From NCBI GenBank assembly GCA_037126765.1, contig JBBCBC010000022.1, forward strand, positions 310,001-374,000: a DNA stretch of 64,000 bases, read 5' to 3'. The translations under genes were made by a program, and so were the position numbers. The number at the start of each line of letters is the position of its first letter. Within the stretch, counting starts at the first letter, position 1. Source of the DNA: Stenogyne calaminthoides. Its lineage: Eukaryota > Streptophyta > Magnoliopsida > Lamiales > Lamiaceae. The notes under the pieces were generated by a model that worked only from the letters and a program-made list of their open reading frames with translations, made no database searches and had not been told where the DNA came from. This document shows, in pieces, positions 11,126-23,663 of this stretch.

Positions 11126-13732
11126 ACCTACTCTTTTTAGAAAACCCATTTTTTATTTAGAAAACCCATTAGTGAATCAATACGATATAAAGTTATTTTC
11201 TTTTGGATTACCATTTTTTATTTGTATTTTTTGTTTAATCATTTCTAATTGTAAAATTTTAAATTACCAACAGTAGAAAAATTGTTACCTAACTTCTGTA
11301 TTTAGTATATGGGATCGATCGATGTTCATAATTCAATCATTTTTTATTTTGTCAAAATATTTTAATTTTATTTAAACAAAAAAATAGATTTGAGGATATA
11401 AAAACTATAATGCGGGTGATTGACATCCATTTAATTAAAAGTTTAGTTTATTTAATCTTATTGAAAAAAAAATCAAACTGAAAATGATTAGTTTAATTCT
11501 CTCAGTTTTTAGTAACGTAACGTTAGTTTGAACATTTTTTTTTGGATTGACAAAGATCAATTTAAGACGTGATTAAGTATAGAAATTAGTAATCAAATCA
11601 ACGCGTTAAAATCTTATTTAGTCTTGATGTAATTAATAATTCAATCCAATTTTCAATATTGTTAGAAGTTAGTACTTGAAATTTTGGGATCGGAGAAAAC
11701 TATAGAAAAATATATAAAGCAAAAAAATAGAAAAAGTACTACACTAAATCATTAAATTTTAAGATAGAATGAAATAGTAATTTTAATAGAATAATACTCA
11801 TGTGAACTAGAGATATTCATAAACTCTATTACTTACTATTATATGTAAAAATTATCACTATTATGTATAAAAAAATTTACTGTTTAAAAATATAAAGTAT
11901 TTTTTAAAAAGTAACTATAATAATTTTATATATAATAATCATAATTTTTACACATAATAATAATATTATTGAGTTCACCATGAAATTGAATTCACATAAT
12001 TTTTTATCATTTTAATGAGGTAATTAAATTGAAAAGGCGTGTACTTAGGATGACCCAAAGTTACGTGTTCAAATTGTTTTAATTGAACCATTTTATATAT
12101 CAAGTTTTAATTAAATTGAAAAAGGTTCAATTTGGTTGAATCGAACTTAGGATGTTAAAAAGTTATATGTTCAGTTTGTTTTAGGGTTGAACCAAAAATT
12201 GTAGTTTTTTTTTTTTAAAAAAAAAAAATAAATTATTAATTTATATTAAATATTTAAAATTTTAAATTTATATTTCTCTCACATTTTTCTCCAACACTTT
12301 CGATGTGGGATAAATGTATGAGGTAGGACAAAATTTATAAAATATGATATGCAAAAGTTATAAAATATATATTTAAATTTTTATAGGTGTATATTTATTT
12401 TTTTTTTTTAACTAAACATAAGCAGTTGAGCCATGGGGGGTTGAATCCGGCCGATTGATTGAGCCGATCGGTGGGTCTGCAATCGGATTCGATCATGGGA
12501 TTGATTTATAAAAACATTGCTATATATTTTCTTTTCAAAAAACCAATTTTAATTTTTTTCTTTTTTAAGACAACACATTTGTCATTTTTGCAATCATTAA
12601 TCTGTCAGAAAAACTATTATTGATTGTGTGATTATTGATAATGTGATAAATATTCGATAAGCTAGGATGATAATGTTGACTTTCTATAATTTCATGTTCT
12701 AGTTCTTAAGTTTATCTTTTAAAATTTATAGTACGACAACAATATTGATCCACAGCCGTTTTTTCGTTTTATTTAAAGACGGAATCTTCCAAATTTTTTA
12801 AATAATTTTTTTCTTAAACCTATAAACACAAGATGTATTGATCACTTCACAAAAACATTGCAATATTGCATGTCTTATATTGTATTATTGTATTGCCGAT
12901 CAATGTAATAATACTTGTTAAAGCATGATTGGTTCGAATTATAAGACAAAGAAATATAAATAGTATGGAGCTAATTTAACAATGGAGAAGATGAGCTAGA
13001 TTAAAATTTATTTTAAGTACTTGATGAGTATTATTTTATATATTTATTTGATAGGATGTTAGGAAAATTAAATAAACGAATTAATTTCACACATTTTTAT
13101 AAATTCGAACTTTCAGATGAGAAGAATTTTTTTTATGGTATCAGGGCATTCATGCTCATGCCTACGTTTTGAGTTTGATTCCAACGAGGAGGAAGGTGTG
13201 TTAAGAAAATTAAATAAACAAATTAATTCAATATCTCTTTATAAATTCAAACTTTTATATAGAAAGAGACAATTGATAAGATAAATATTGAAAATATATG
13301 TCTTAGGCTAAACATCGACTCCAACCGTCTCACATACCTTACAGCAAACATGAAATATTTATAATAAATAAAACATTATCAGTAGTGATAAGGACCAAAT
13401 GAAAATGATCATTCCATAATGTTATCAAGCCTAATTAATTTGACCAAATATGCCCATTCATTATGCAACATAACATTATTTCAGAAAAGTTTGCCATTTC
13501 CTCCATCCCAAAAAATTAGTTGGCACATTTGCCATAAAGGTCCGTTTTAAATTCATTGACACATTTTAAAAAATAAAATAAAATAATTACATCATTTTAA
13601 ATTATATTCTCAAAATATTTTAAAAATTAGATACAATGTTATTACTTTTTTTTGTATGAAAGTCAACTTTATTCTCTTTTATTTAGATCACATGTCATTA
13701 CATTATCATTTTTTTTATCGGATAAAGTTAGA
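11126..13732. other. AT-rich intergenic DNA with degraded repeats
   Basis: No gene is seen. Positions 12100-12500 contain repeated GGTTGAA/GAACC words and a GC-richer stretch (GGCCGATTGATTGAGCCGAT), probably a degraded element. A ~65 bp direct repeat (AAAATTAAATAAACRAATTA) begins at ~13058 and ~13204. Between the two copies lies TGGTATCAGGGC (~13139), one mismatch from the initiator-Met primer-binding consensus, so an LTR retrotransposon relic is possible. A one-ended Stowaway terminus (TTTCCTCCATCCC) is at ~13498. Confidence 0.45.
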
Positions 13733-13886
13733 TGTTAGTAGTTAGTACATCAAACACTCAAATACTCCACGAAATCGTCAATCCACCTTATAACTCCCAT
13801 AACTCCAAATTCGTTCCCAGAGAGATTCGAACATGGGTCTCCCACTCAAATAAGGACCCAATGGCCAGGTGGGTTAAGCACCTGGT
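13733..13886 (-). mobile_element. tRNA-derived SINE candidate
   Basis: On the minus strand the order is AGGTGCTTAACCCACCTGG (A-box-like), then CCCATGTTCGAATCTCTC (strong B box), then a non-tRNA body. This Pol III promoter arrangement is typical of plant SINEs. No poly-A tail or target duplication could be fixed. Confidence 0.55.
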
Positions 13887-16012
13887 TTCATTACATTTTC
13901 ATTTAATCTTCATTAAAAAAAAATTATACTAATAAATAATTTTCACATTAAACTACGCGTAAATAGTAAATGTATCAATGTCATCAATCTTTTCTCATTA
14001 GGGCCCACAGTTCTCAATTTATGGGAAGGCACGTTGTGGCCCGGAACGCACTTTGTGGTTTATACAAACTTGTGCAATTTGTGGGACATCAATTAAAAAA
14101 GCAATAGAAAAAAAAAACAAAAGAGATAAGAAGAAACACACACCCACACACACACTAAGAGGAGATACATAATTTGTAAGCACATTTTGATCCACATTTA
14201 TTTCAAGTTTCTTATAAATTGTGGTTCTCATATCACTCCTCATGTGGTCTTATAAAAAAAGTAGTGTTCATTTTCTTATATTCCGTATACTCCACTTATA
14301 TTATCAATAGCTATATGTCTCCTCCAATTTCAATCATCAAATTTATGTGAACTTTTATTTTTCTTAGGCACACATATGTGAGACGATATAATTTGAACAC
14401 GACGTTTTAACATTTTTAAAAAGGTAAATGTTAATTTGTATTAATTTACACCCGTTTTATATGAGACTATCCCCTACAAACTTTTGTCTTTATTTTTAGT
14501 ATTACTATTATAAATGTAAAGCATTATTGTTTACATTCCGTATACTCCACTTATATTATCGATAGGTATAGGTCTCCTTTAATTTGCACCCCGTTCGGGG
14601 CGGATCCTTGCAGGGAACGGAGATTCCCCACCCCGCTGCTAACCCTAGATTGGAGTAGTCCATTATAGAACACATGGTAAATGATAATTACAGCCAATGA
14701 GGGATTCAGGACCAATAAATAGAATGTACTAGAATAATACAGTACAAAAAAAAAAAAAAAATATATTAGATTTTTTATTGATACTGCAGTGAGGCGAGTT
14801 CCTTTTGTTTTTGATAATTTGATCCGTGTTTTTGTTTAATGAAGTTTAAACCTTTTAATTGAAATAAGATTTTAATAAGCATAAAAATTTAAATATTTTT
14901 GTTTTACAAAATACTGTATAAAAATAGATATGGTCTACTCGCAAAGTTCAATTTTTTTTTACTTAAATAGGGCACATGTTCGATATTATAGATGGGCCAT
15001 TCAATATTTTTTGTAAAATTTTAATATATAAAAATGAATTTCCTAATGGCTCCCCTTGATTACATGCAGCTCCCCTCATCACCTACTTCTTACAAATTAT
15101 TTTGAAATCAAAATTGATATGTGACGGAGTACAACTTACTACAATTATCACCCACTTATTCTAAAGTGTTAAAACGTTAATGACTAAATTACACTTGTGA
15201 GACGGTTTTACTCAAATGTGTTTCCTATTTTTATTAGACAAAATCTTGTATAAACCTGTTTCATACTATTAATCTTGTTTTTAATTTATGACATTTGAAT
15301 CTACTCAGAGTATATATGAGTAAAATTTAATAATTTAGAAAAATATTTTAAAAATAAATAAAATAATTTAAATTTATAGCATACACTTATTTAATGGGAA
15401 ACAACTCTTTTTATTACGAGGCCCCATTGGAGGTGACAAACAGATAAGGTCATCTTCCGACCAGTGTAGTTTCTCTATCATCTTTGGCGTATGCCTCCTT
15501 TTGGCTCCATATTTGAAATGATGGGTGTCAACTGTCATGCTTGTGAAGATCTAGCTACTTATTATTGCATTCTTAATGGTAATTTTATTTGTCATTTTGT
15601 TCTAATCAGTAGATGTGACATTGCATTTTTGTTGGAAGGAAAAGTAATCGTGGAAAAAACACTTCTATCTAGATAGACAAGTGTCTAGCTAATCTAAAGA
15701 TGACTTAGATGATATCATATTTAGTGATCTTTTAAAAAAGTTGAATGGGCTTGTGGCTAGTTGGTAGGCTATTCAGGTTCGGACCAAAAAGACCAGGTTT
15801 AAACGGGTCACCAATTGCGTTATCAGTAAGTCTTCCTTGTAAAATATTATACACTATGCATATGTACAATACATTATAAATTAAATAATTTAATTTAAAA
15901 AATTCCCTGGTTGGACGTTGACAAATAGGGCAGGTAAGGACTGTGGGCAGTGGGCTCTAGATTGGGCGGATTTCTGCGATGCTTATATATTTATAGATAT
16001 TTTTATCAAGAT
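13887..16012. other. Intergenic DNA with small element fragments
   Basis: Contents include an (AC)n run at ~14136-14155 and a fragment with TGAGACGAT / TATGAGACTATC at 14375-14475. A GC-rich scrap, GGGGCGGATCCTTGCAGGGA, lies at ~14594. A tRNA-like SINE candidate is at ~15735-15835 (GTGGCTAGTTGGTAGGC then ACCAGGTTTAAACGGG). The 61-codon frame at 15491 has no family resemblance. No gene is supported. Confidence 0.45.
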
Positions 16013-16252
16013 AAAGTCTAGCATGAAAATTTTCATACATGAAAAAACTTTAATTTATAACCAAATGCTGTAATTGGTGAAGATAAAACAAAATTGAGTG
16101 GTTCATGGTTCACTCGGCCCAAGTGGTTCATGGTTCACCCGGCCCGAATAGGTCATAATTTAGGGTTCGTTGTTTAGTGTTTAGGGTGTAGATGGTTAAT
16201 TTAGGGCAATTTTATAGATTTTCATACATGAAAATTTTCGCACTAGACCTAC
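16013..16252. repeat. Dispersed repeat family C, copy 2 (MITE-like)
   Basis: Inverted termini are AGTCTAGCATGAAAATTTTC on the left and GAAAATTTTCGCACTAGACCT on the right. Inside, GGTTCATGGTTCACYCGGCC occurs twice. It shares order and wording with 10850-11125. The terminal inverted repeat itself contains the palindrome GAAAATTTTC. Confidence 0.7.
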
Positions 16253-17253
16253 TCTTTTATCAAATATGTGTTGTAGCTTAATAGTTTGTGATTTAATGTT
16301 ATTGCATTTGGTCGCAAGTTCAATTCTTATTAAGAAAATAATTTTTAAATATTTTTATTTTTGTCAAGTTTTTGTGTGTTACTACACCTATGTATTACTA
16401 CATGAAAAAATGGTGATACTTATAGAAACAAAATGTATAAGATAAAAATGGTGATACCTATGTGAAATAAAAATTACTCCTACGTTATTATTTTAAAAAA
16501 AATACATTATCATTCTCCCTGTGTTACTGAATAGATAAGTAAACGTGTTACCACATGAACAAAAACCAATACAAGAGCGAATCTCAATCCAAAATTACAG
16601 ATTAAAAGAACAACATGAGTAGAGTGTAGAAGAATTTGAAAAACTACGTTAGAAAATCGAGAGAAAAAAAAAACAGAAGGACCTGCAAATTTGCAAGGAT
16701 GAGAAAATTGAAGAAAACGAGAAGAATATAGAAGAATTTGAATAAGGAAGTGAAAAAAAGAAAAGAAGAACAGAGAAGTGAAAGAAAACCTAGAAAAATG
16801 CCACCGTGAAAACCAATTGAGATCTGAGATCTACTCCTGTTGCGATGCAAGGAAGAAGAAGTAGGGCAAGATTCGCTTAGCGGACCTGACCGAAAAAAAA
16901 GAGGGATTCAGACTAAATTGCACATAAACTATATTATGCAATATTGCATACAAGTTTTTATCTTTTATAAGGGGCTGTTTTAAAATACAGCTCAAAGGTG
17001 TATAAGTACTTTTTTTTTAAAGCTGGTGTGATCCAGTTTGAAAAAAAAACTCTTATCTTTTTAATTTTGTTTTAACACCCACTAATTTTGCATGAGTTAA
17101 AAGTCTTTTTGCCGGATGGGCCTGGCCCATTTAATACATCTCTAGTTATGTATGTCTTACTATTTTAATAAAATAATAAATATAAATTTAAAGATGCACT
17201 TGAATTATACTGTATATAAATATTTGTCAAAGAAATTTGTGGCAAGTTGTATA
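16253..17253. other. Intergenic DNA, purine-rich stretch and left flank of the Copia element
   Basis: A weak tRNA-like motif is at ~16275-16335 (TAGCTTAATAGTT ... GCAAGTTCAATTCTT). Positions 16590-16850 are purine-rich on the plus strand. Positions 17160-17253 match sequence just right of the Copia element (23664-23815), so the insertion sits in a short tandem repeat. Confidence 0.45.
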
Positions 17254-17642
17254 TGTTAGGATTAAAGCAACAATTATGGAGAAAATAATATAAACAAGAA
17301 TTAAGGAACACAAATTTGGTTACTCAGTTCGTCAGGAATGACTACGTCTGGGGGCACTACCAAGCCAGGAGATCTACTATATTTTTTGGTGATATTCAAA
17401 TACAATGAGTCAAAAGCTATTTAAAAAGATGAAAACAGGTAAAAACCACAAAAGCCCACTTCATTTCATGCCGACCGCTTGACCTTGGTCGTGGTCGAGT
17501 AGATGTGCTCGACCAGATGAGGTCGAGCGGCCTTTGCTCCCTGGACTTGGGGAATGCTCGACCGAAGACAACCCTTCGACCAAAAGGCTTGGTCGGCTCT
17601 TCTTCCTCGCACTCCGGTGTCGTCGGGCTCAATAACCCAACA
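17254..17642 (-). repeat. Copia 3' LTR
   Basis: It begins TGTTAGG and ends CCCAACA on the plus strand. It matches the other LTR along most of its length with scattered differences. A polypurine tract (minus-strand GGTGGGAGAT) lies directly inside it. Confidence 0.88.
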
Positions 17643-17722
17643 ATCTCCCACCGAGATCGACTCAATCGTAGAATTGTCTCTCCGTTTGAGCGGTCTCTCT
17701 TCGGCCGGTAGTAGTGCGGACC

Positions 17723-20700
17723 TCATCTCGGTTCGAAAGGATTTGAAGTCATGCATAACTTCAACTTCTCTAAGGTTACAACCTTAGTCAACATGTCAGC
17801 AGGATTTTCAATTCCTCAGATCTTCATCAGCTGTAAGATCTTGTTCTCAATGAGGTAACGCATCTAATGATACCTTAACTCAATATGCTTCGTCCTCGAG
17901 TGAAAGGCCAAATTCTTTGCTAAGTGAATAGCACTCTGACTGTCACTATACAGAATACTATCCTTTTGCTCCTTCACCAACTCACACGAGAGATTCTGCA
18001 ACCAAACCATCTCTTTGCTAGCCTCAATAACTGCAACGTACTCTTCTTCTGCAGTGGACTGAGCTATGATCTTCTGCAACTTAGAAGCCCAAGAAATTGC
18101 TGTACCACCAAAAGTAAACACATACCCGGTTGTACTCCTCCTTTTATCAAGATCACTGGATGCCAAGTCTGCATCAACATATCCTGCTAATTCAACACTC
18201 TTTCCCTCAAAGCACGAAGCTTGTTCAGTAGTACCTCTCAAGTATTTAAGGATCCACTTCACTGCCTCCCAATGCTGCTTGCCCGGATTACCCATAAACC
18301 GGCTAACCACTCCCACTGCATGTGCAATATCTGGTCTTGTAAACACTATAGCATACATCAAACTGCCAATTGCCGAAGCATACGGGGTGTTTTGCATGTA
18401 GGCTCGCTCCTCATCGCTGCTAGGTGAGTCCTTGTTGGATAGCTTGAACTGACTTCCCAACGGGACACGAACTGGATTTGCATCTTCCATACTAAATCTC
18501 GTCAAGACCTTCTTTATGTATTCAGCCTGTGAAAGATACAACTTTCCTGCCACCCTATCACGATCGATTCACATACCTAATATTTGTTTGGCCTCTCCAA
18601 GGTCCTTCATAGCAAATCTATCAGACAACTTATTCTTCAACTTGCTCACTTCCCGAACACTAGAGCCTGCTATCAACATGTCATCAACATATAATAGCAA
18701 AATGATATAACCATCATCATACCTCTTGAAGTAACAACAATGGTCAGCTTCACACCTATTGATCTCAATCTCGTGCATGAACCCATCAAACTTCTTGTAC
18801 CACTGTAATGGAGTTTGTTTCAAACCATACAAGCTCTTCTTCAATTTGCAAACAATCTCACTATTCCCCTTTGACTAGTATCCTTCCGGTTGCTTCATGT
18901 AGATGTCCTCATCTAAGTCACCATGAAGAAAGAGTTTTTACATCCATCTGCTCTAACACCAAGTTCTCTGCAGCCACCAAACTCAGAACTAACCGAATGG
19001 TAGTTAGTTTCACAACTGGAGTAAAAACATCAATATAATCAATACCATGTTTCTGCTGAAACCCCTTCACAACCAGTCTTGCCTTGTAAAGCTTGCTTCC
19101 ATCAGCCTCCTCTTTGATTCTGTAAACCCACTTATTATGCAGTGCCTTCTTGCCCTTAGAGAGCTCAACTTGGTCATCAACGAATTATCTCATCATCCAT
19201 CGCAAGTTTCCACTTGCTCACCTGCTCACTACATGTAGCCTCTACATAACATTCGGGCTCACCACCATCAGTCAACAATACATAATGAAGAGGAGTCTCC
19301 GCAGCGGAATTGTTGGTGGTGGTGTACTTGGTTCTTCCTCAATAATCACCTGATCATCTTGAGCCTCCTTGCTCCCTCCTGAGTTCGAAATTTCTAACTC
19401 CACAACCTGAGTCTCAGAACCACCTCCTTTGGATATTCCCAACCTGTCTTTGTACAAAATCTGCTCATTAAATACGACATCTCGACTATGAATTATCTTT
19501 CGATTTTCCTCATTCCAAAATTGATAGCCAAATTCATCACCGCCATATCCAACAAACGTACACTTAACAAACTTAGCATCCAATTTACTTCTACTAGCAG
19601 CATCAATGTGAACATATGAAACACACCCAAATATTCGAAGGAAAGACAGATTTACCTCCTTACCAGACCAGGCCTCCTCTGGTATGTCATTTTCCAAGGG
19701 ATTTGAGGGTCCTCTGTTTATCAAGTAGGCGCAGTGTTAACTGCTTCTGCCCAAAACATCTTTGGCAGCCCACACTTCAATCTCATACTTCTAGCACGTT
19801 CACATAACGTTCTGTTCATACGTTCTGCCACACCGTTCTGCTGGGGGGTTCCTCTCACGGTTTTCTCCATTCGAATTCCATTCGCCTCACATAATTCTTT
19901 GAACTCACGGAGCACGTACTCTCCACCATTATCAGATCTCAAACACTTCACTTTGAGACTCATTTCAGTTTCTACAAGGGCCTCCCACTTCCTGAAAGCA
20001 TTAAAGACATCAGACTTATTTTTCAGAAAATAAACCCATACCTTCCTCGTAGAGTCGTCAATGAAAGTCATGTAATATGACACTCCACCAAGAGATGTCA
20101 CTGGTGCTGGACCCCACAACTAACTCCAGCTTCTGCTTCTTCAAGGTTCTGCGTCCCTTCAAAAAACTCACCCTTTTTTGTTTTCCGAATACACAGTCCT
20201 CACATAACCCTATGTCAACTGTCTTGAGGTCTGACAGTTTACCCTTTGAACACATCACTTTCATCCCTTTCTCACTCATGTGGCCAAGACGACAATGCCA
20301 CAAATCTGCATTCCCTTTTGCCCCTGCAAGAGCAATTCTGTCTCGGGTGTTGCCTGTCATGTACAACGTTCCCTCCTTATTGCCTCGAGCCACTACCATT
20401 GCACCTTTGGATATCTTCCACATGTTGCATCCGAAGATCACATTATATCCCTCGTCATCAAGCTGCCCTACTGAAAGTAAATTCCTCTTCAATCCAGGAA
20501 TATGTCTCACATCTCTCAACTGCAAAACAGTTCCATTCGGTGTCTTCATCCGAACATCCCCCTTCCCTTTGATTTCCAGAGGCTCATCATCAGCTAGATA
20601 AACTTTCCCAAAGTTCCCGGAAGTGTACTTCTCCATTACGTCAGCACTGCTGCACGAATGAAACGATGCTCCAGAATCTAACACCCAAGATTCTAATGGA

Positions 20701-20838
20701 CTGCTTACGCTCAAGATTAATGCATCTGAGCCCTCATCAGTGGAGGCGTTTGCTGAGTTGTCATCCTTCTTTGGTGCATTCCCTTGTGCCTTCGTTGGTG
20801 CCTTGCACTCCCTTTTGTAATGACCAAGTTCATGACAA
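17723..20838 (-). pseudogene. Copia pol, broken (protease, integrase, RT, RNase H)
   Basis: On the minus strand, after the second half of the zinc knuckle comes a protease motif WVLDSGASFH. Next is a GAG-pre-integrase block (LWHCRLGH ... CEDCVFGKQ), then integrase with RSDNGGEY and NGVAERMNR. Reverse transcriptase has LLLYVDDMLIAG (about 18680-18720). RNase H has the AGYVDADLASS, STAEEEYVA and LYSDSQSAI motifs. Breaks: a short deletion near 20120 shifts frame and removes the segment that normally holds the first catalytic Asp of integrase. Another frameshift lies near 19722. More breaks fall between about 19270 and 18845. In-frame stops are near 18560, 17865 and 17805. The element could not encode a working polyprotein. 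Confidence 0.9.
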
Positions 20839-22532
20839 TGTTGGGGTTATACTGAAAAGTATGCTTTTACTTTGTATAACCAAACTGAAGTTTCTTATTT
20901 ATTTACTGAAATAAATTATTTAATCACTATTGCATTAAATATGAATGAATTTTATATATGTTTATTGCAAACCCGTTCAATAAGACAATACGTATTACAT
21001 TGTAGTTAATTTGGTGATACCCAATCACTGAAGATCAAATTAATAGCCCTCGTAATTAAGTACAAATTCACAACCCAGATGGAAATGAACGAACAATCAT
21101 GAACGGTTGAAGTGTGAGACCCAGATTGACCTGTCTTGACCAAGGGATCACACTAGCGCATTTAGGTGCGCTGAATGAGGACCTACAGGAGGACAAATTC
21201 TTCGGTACTGAATATACAAGAATTAGACCTCAGTGGTGCGTTGTTTCTTAATCTCCGTCCCTTAAATAAGATCGTGTGAAATTAATAGCTATTGCTTTGA
21301 CTTATGATGAGAAGAGAGTCAATGCGATTCGATACCTTATATCTTGGGCAATATTATTAATTACATGACGATTGCTGACATTTAATACGGAGAATCGCGT
21401 GCAAGTACGTCTTGCTTAATTTGTCCCCTTGGTGGACTCATATCCTTTATCATGCCAAATCTTGCAAGTGGAAATTTATTTCCGGCATGAATAATAATGT
21501 TGAGCTGTCTTTACTCCAAGGACAAATATATTAATTAATATAAAGCTTGTTCAGTGGCTTAATTAATTAATGGACTAAGATAATCTTAAACGCGGGAAAT
21601 AATGACCGGGAGCCATGTTACATGTGAAATCGTAATATGGGTTAAGATGAATAGTTCAATATTAATTTTATAGTGGAGTAAATTAATATTAATGGACTTG
21701 AATAATATTTGGCCTAAAATATTATAGCTTCATGGTCCATTGGAGGTCCAATCTTAACTCTCCTAAAGGCCCCCCAAATAGCCCAAAATAAAGTCCAATT
21801 AATGAGAGAGAGAAGAAAATATTCTTGCCTAATTTCCAAGAGTAATTTTCGAAAACTTTGTCTATTAAAGGAAGAAAAGATTGTCTTGATTTTCTTGTAG
21901 ATATTTTATGGAAAGAGATAATTATTGTAGGAATACATAATTATCCCATAAATTCAAGAAGTCAAATCTTGACTCCTTTATTAGTGTAATTTTCGAAAAT
22001 ATAGGTAGAAGAGGGGAAAGAGATTTTTATGGAAAATTTAAATAAGGAGAAAATAATATAGGAGATATATTCAAGATTTCTTGGAGATCAAGAAAATATT
22101 TTCTCCCTATTTTCCAACCCTAATTTTCGTCCCCCCTCCTCCCTATTTATAGGGGATGAACTCTTCATTCCCAAGTGCAATTCCATGTGTTGGAAATATT
22201 AGAAATCCACAAAGGTGGTAGCAAAATATTTAATTTCTCTCCCATTAAAATCGTTCGTTGAAATCTTCCCACCGGATAACATTCGTGGACTTTGGGGATA
22301 TATTTGGGAAGGCTCTTGGGTTGATTCATCCGTTTGATTCTTCAAGAGGTTAGTAATTCCGTAACTCCTAGTTCCGCATGTTTAGGATTTACGTGAATTA
22401 TGTGTACGCATGTTGTTTATTATTATGTTGAATTGATTTAGGATTAATTCATGTTAGTAATTAACTGTTTAATTTAAATATGTATTTAAATAATCACCTC
22501 GAATAGATCCGGACACCCCGATTTTCTCAACA
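20839..22532 (+). mobile_element. Solo LTR (~1.7 kb) nested in the Copia gag
   Basis: It begins TGTTGGGG and ends CTCAACA, flanked by the 5 bp duplication GACAA (20834-20838, 22533-22537). Removing it and one GACAA rejoins the zinc-knuckle codons of gag. A promoter-like CCCTATTTATAGGGG at ~22141 points to the plus orientation. No internal domain, primer-binding site or second LTR is present, so it is a recombination-derived solo LTR. The parent family (Copia or Gypsy) cannot be told from the LTR alone. Confidence 0.85.
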
Positions 22533-23235
22533 GACAATTATAGCACTCGATCTGACTCTTGTCCTTCTTGGGCTTATCTTTGCCCCTTGACTTTGATCTA
22601 CCCCGATTTGGCTTCCCTTTGAATTCTGATCTGCCTCTGTTTCCCGCACTCAAGGCTGATCCTGTGGCCACACCCAATTCTTTCCTGCAAATCTCTTCGC
22701 TCATGATTAGATCTCTAACCTCATCAAATTTAAGTTTCACTTTACCTGCTGAAGCACTAACAGCCGTTACCGTCCCACTCCAACTTTCTGGTAAAGAAGA
22801 AAACAAAATTAGGGCTTGAACCTCATCATCAAAATCAATCTCAACCAAGCTCAATTGGGCTATCGTCATATTGAATTCGTTGAGATGATTGGCTACCACA
22901 GTATCCTCTGCCATCCTCAGGTTGAATAACCTCCGCATCAGATGAACCTTGTTTGCTGCAGACGGTTTTTCATACATCTCAGTCAGGATCTCCAGCATCT
23001 CCTTCGTGGTTTTTGCTTTCACCGTATGGAGGGCGACGTTCCTGGATAGCGACATCGCCTTCCTGTCCAACAACTTCCACTCGTCGTCCTTCATACCTTC
23101 TGGTTTTGAACTTAAAGGTTGATACAGATCTTTACCGTACAAGTAATCCTCGATCTGCAATTTCCAGAATCCGAAATCCGTTCCATCAAACTTCTCAACA
23201 AGCAATTTCCCTTCAGCCATCATAATTGCTCCCAC
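22533..23235 (-). pseudogene. Copia gag, cut by the nested solo LTR
   Basis: The N-terminal part reads VEKFDGTDFGFWKLQIEDYL, typical of Copia gag (UBN2/retrotran_gag_2 type). It runs on through MRRLFNLRMAEDTVVANHLN to a basic linker and the start of a CCHC knuckle (IECYNC). The remaining HELGHYKREC half of the knuckle lies on the far side of the solo LTR (just below 20838). The start could be the first Met (23235) or one of the two Mets a few codons later. The last ~15 codons of the apparent frame belong to the inserted LTR. Confidence 0.88.
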
Positions 23236-23254
23236 CAGATCCTCTGAACCCGAA

Positions 23255-23267
23255 GCTCTAGATACCA
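23255..23267 (-). other. Copia primer-binding site
   Basis: Minus-strand TGGTATCTAGAGC lies two bases inside the 5' LTR. It resembles the plant initiator-Met tRNA complement TGGTATCAGAGC with one extra or changed base. Confidence 0.7.
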
Positions 23268-23269
23268 GT

Positions 23270-23663
23270 TGTTAGGATTAAAGCAACAATTATGGAGAAA
23301 ATAATAGAAACAAAAATTAAGGAACACAAATTTGGTTACCCAGTTCGTCAGGAATGACTACGTCTGGGGGCACTACCAAGCCAGAAGATCTACTATATTT
23401 TTTGGTGATATTCAAATACAATGAGTCAAAAGCTATTTAAAGATAAAACAGGGCAGAAACCCTAAAAGCCCACTTTAGCTCGCCGGGACTGCTCGACCTC
23501 GGGCTGTGGTCGAGAAGATGTGCTCTACCAGATGAGATCAAGCGGCCTTTGCTCCCTGGACTCGGGGAATGCTCGACCGAGCACAACCGCTCGACCAAAA
23601 GGCTTGGTCGAGAGCCTCCTTCTCCCTGCACTCCGGTGTCGATCAGGCTCCAATAACCTAATA
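23270..23663 (-). repeat. Copia 5' LTR
   Basis: It starts TGTTAGG and ends CCTAATA, the terminal CA having decayed to TA. It is 394 bp and is the partner of 17254-17642. The middle (GCTCGACC / GGTCGAG words) differs most between the two LTRs, so the insertion is not very recent. Confidence 0.87.

Larger units (their letters stand above)
17254..23663 (-). mobile_element. Ty1/Copia LTR retrotransposon, degenerate, with nested solo LTR
   Basis: It has two similar LTRs (17254-17642 and 23270-23663, beginning TGTTAGGATTAAAGC). The 5 bp target duplication GTATA lies at 17249-17253 and 23664-23668. On the minus strand the order is 5' LTR, a primer-binding site resembling the initiator-Met type (TGGTATCTAGAGC), gag, protease, GAG-pre-integrase, integrase, reverse transcriptase, RNase H, a GGTGGGAG polypurine tract and the 3' LTR. 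Integrase before reverse transcriptase defines Copia. Total length is 6.4 kb, or about 4.7 kb without the nested insertion, normal for the group. Frameshifts and stops make it non-autonomous. Confidence 0.93.

Noticed and set aside
17505..20914. Many plus-strand frames across the Copia element
   Set aside because: They are shadows of the minus-strand gag-pol, which shows clear protease, integrase, RT and RNase H motifs.
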